The notes under the pieces were generated by a model. That model was given only the letters and a program-made list of their open reading frames with translations, did not search any database and was not told the origin of the DNA. Shown here in pieces: positions 5,807 to 6,881 of a stretch of DNA of 6,881 bases (positions are counted from its first letter, which is position 1; each line of letters starts with the position of its first letter). Both the position numbers and the translations under genes were made by a program. The DNA is from Thermoflexales bacterium (GTDB lineage Bacteria; Chloroflexota; Anaerolineae; B4-G1; SLSP01), in NCBI GenBank assembly GCA_007130345.1, contig SLSP01000091.1:1-6881 (forward strand), given 5' to 3'.

Positions 5807-6402
5807 TGACGCTGCCGGTAAAGCGCGGGATCGACCACCGTCGCCATCCGCTCAATGTCCAGCGGGCAGTCGAGGAACGCGGCGACTTTGTGTAGCTCCG
5901 GTTCCGGCGCGACCAGCAGCGCGTTGTAGTCCACGTCCAGATAGGCGACGTGGCGCTGCCCGTCCAGCCACTCGTAGACCTGCTTCAGGTGCGCGGTGAA
6001 GTGCGCGGCCATCTCGGTATCCGAGATTTTGTCGGGGGCCGCGCCGCGCCGCACCAGCATCTTCTTCTGCGAGGCCAGAATCTCCGGCATTTTGCGGCGC
6101 ATAAACAGCACGCGATACCGGTAGCCTGTGGGCAGATGGAGCAACAACGCGGAGATGATCTTGACGCCTTTGCCCGCCGCGTCATCCAGCCAGGCGGTGT
6201 CGCCCTCCGGCAGCTTCTTGACGCGCTCGAATTCGTAGTAGCCCTTGGGATTATCGACGTTGGCCTCGCGGATGCCGTCGGTCAGGGTCTCAAAGCCGCC
6301 AGCCTCCAACATCTTCATCATCATCGACGTGCCAGAGCGCGGCAGACCAGAGACCACGTACACGGTCGGTTTCTTCCCTAACAGTTTCTTCAAGAAGTTC
6401 AC
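5803..6402 (-). CDS. Sulfotransferase-family P-loop protein
   Basis: 199 residues with a P-loop near the N-terminus, GLPRSGTS at 19-26, which is the 5'-phosphosulfate-binding loop pattern of PAPS-dependent sulfotransferases. R103 and S111, eight residues apart in RRKMPEILAS, fit the 3'-phosphate-binding Arg/Ser pair of that family. The likely activity is transfer of sulfate from PAPS to an acceptor; the acceptor is not identifiable, and a different P-loop transferase activity is possible. No membrane segment is present, so it is probably cytoplasmic. The start is GTG: the next in-frame ATG codons (Met27-29) fall just after the P-loop and would remove it. GAGGGG, made by the last codons of the upstream gene, sits 8 nt before the GTG. 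The gap to the peptidase gene is only 5 nt and the 3' end overlaps the amidase by 4 nt, so it is operonic. Confidence 0.8.
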   Translation of the reverse strand: MNFLKKLLGKKPTVYVVSGLPRSGTSMMMKMLEAGGFETLTDGIREANVDNPKGYYEFERVKKLPEGDTAWLDDAAGKGVKIISALLLHLPTGYRYRVLFMRRKMPEILASQKKMLVRRGAAPDKISDTEMAAHFTAHLKQVYEWLDGQRHVAYLDVDYNALLVAPEPELHKVAAFLDCPLDIERMATVVDPALYRQRQ

Positions 6403-6407
6403 GCGGC

Positions 6408-6881
6408 CTACCCCTCATCCAGATATTTATCGAACCAGCGGCGGATGTGCTTGAGCCGGGCGATGCGTCGGTCGGTGCGCCCACCCCGCGAGAGGCCGTG
6501 CGATTCTTCTGGGAAGATAACCAGGCCGGTATCGACGCCCATGTGCTTGAGCGCGACGAAGAGCTGCTGGCCCTGCTCCAGCGGGCAGCGCAGGTCGTTG
6601 GCGCTGTGGATGACCAGCGTGGGCGTTGTGGCGTTGCCGATGTACTTCATCGGGGAACTCTCCCACAGCCGGTCAATGCTCTCGTAAGGCGGCACGTCGC
6701 CGAAGGGCATCTGGAAGACCCAATTCACGTCGCTGGATCCCCAAAAGCTGACGAGGTTACTCACACAACGCTGCGCCACGCCCGCCTTGAAGCGGTCGGT
6801 GTGGCCGATGATCCACGCGGTCATATAGCCGCCATAACTGCCGCCGGTCACAAACATCTGGGCAGCGTCAATGTAAGGCCG
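6408..6881 (-). CDS. S9-family (prolyl oligopeptidase-type) peptidase, C-terminal part
   Basis: Only the last 157 residues are inside the window; the frame stays open to the right edge, so the gene begins beyond 6881. This is the alpha/beta-hydrolase catalytic end of an S9 serine peptidase such as acylaminoacyl peptidase or dipeptidyl aminopeptidase. All three catalytic residues are visible: Ser in TGGSYGGYM (visible residue 15), Asp in HSANDLRCP (residue 96) and His in EESHGLSRGG (residue 128). The SANDLRCP and SHGLSRGG contexts are typical of S9C-type enzymes, whose missing N-terminal part is a beta-propeller of about 400-500 residues. It releases short peptides or acylated amino acids; specificity cannot be read here. 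It is the most upstream visible gene of the minus-strand unit, and its stop lies 5 nt before the sulfotransferase-like GTG. Confidence 0.92.
   Translation of the reverse strand, partial: RPYIDAAQMFVTGGSYGGYMTAWIIGHTDRFKAGVAQRCVSNLVSFWGSSDVNWVFQMPFGDVPPYESIDRLWESSPMKYIGNATTPTLVIHSANDLRCPLEQGQQLFVALKHMGVDTGLVIFPEESHGLSRGGRTDRRIARLKHIRRWFDKYLDEG

Noticed and set aside
5950..6381. Plus-strand open frame of 143 codons opposite the sulfotransferase-like gene
   Set aside because: Antisense shadow without motifs; the minus-strand gene has a P-loop and operonic spacing.

Overview
The window is GC-rich apart from an AT-rich patch around 660-890. It reads like accessory chromosome from a Chloroflexota-type (Anaerolineae-like) bacterium. 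That guess rests on family mix only (CPBP paralogue, YbjN-domain protein, tandem-GNAT acetyltransferase, V4R protein, FAAH-like amidase, S9 peptidase); there is no rRNA or marker gene to confirm it.

Layout: 1-120 holds no secure gene. 121-656 (+) is the decayed remnant of a CPBP (CAAX-type) intramembrane protease, with an in-frame stop, a frameshift and loss of the region that should carry the catalytic EExxxR motif. 657-892 is an AT-rich spacer with a TATAAT box and a 139-bp interrupted palindrome with nested stems, just before a small YbjN-domain gene (893-1372, +). Everything beyond that is on the minus strand. The convergent spacer at 1373-1577 holds a terminator-like hairpin and a 94-96-nt segment that can fold as three hairpins inside a double closing stem.

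There are two minus-strand transcription units. The right-hand one is S9 peptidase (3' part only) -> sulfotransferase-like protein -> amidase -> V4R-domain protein, with junctions of 5 nt, a 4-nt ATGA overlap and 13 nt. A promoter-like sequence inside the amidase 3' end could drive the V4R gene separately, and a nine-G tract forms the V4R ribosome-binding region. A 14-bp perfect hairpin lies downstream of the V4R gene. The left-hand unit is a tandem-GNAT acetyltransferase coupled through TGATG to a serine beta-lactamase-like hydrolase.

Three of the four enzymes with recognisable hydrolase families (S9 peptidase, amidase, beta-lactamase-like protein) act on amide or ester bonds. With the acetyltransferase and sulfotransferase, this suggests turnover or modification of small amides or peptides, but no pathway can be assigned. 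I see no mobile-element transposase, CRISPR array, tRNA, rRNA or recognisable defence system. The most unusual items are non-coding: the palindrome at 707-845, the cloverleaf-like fold at 1461-1557 and the G9 tract at 4445-4453.
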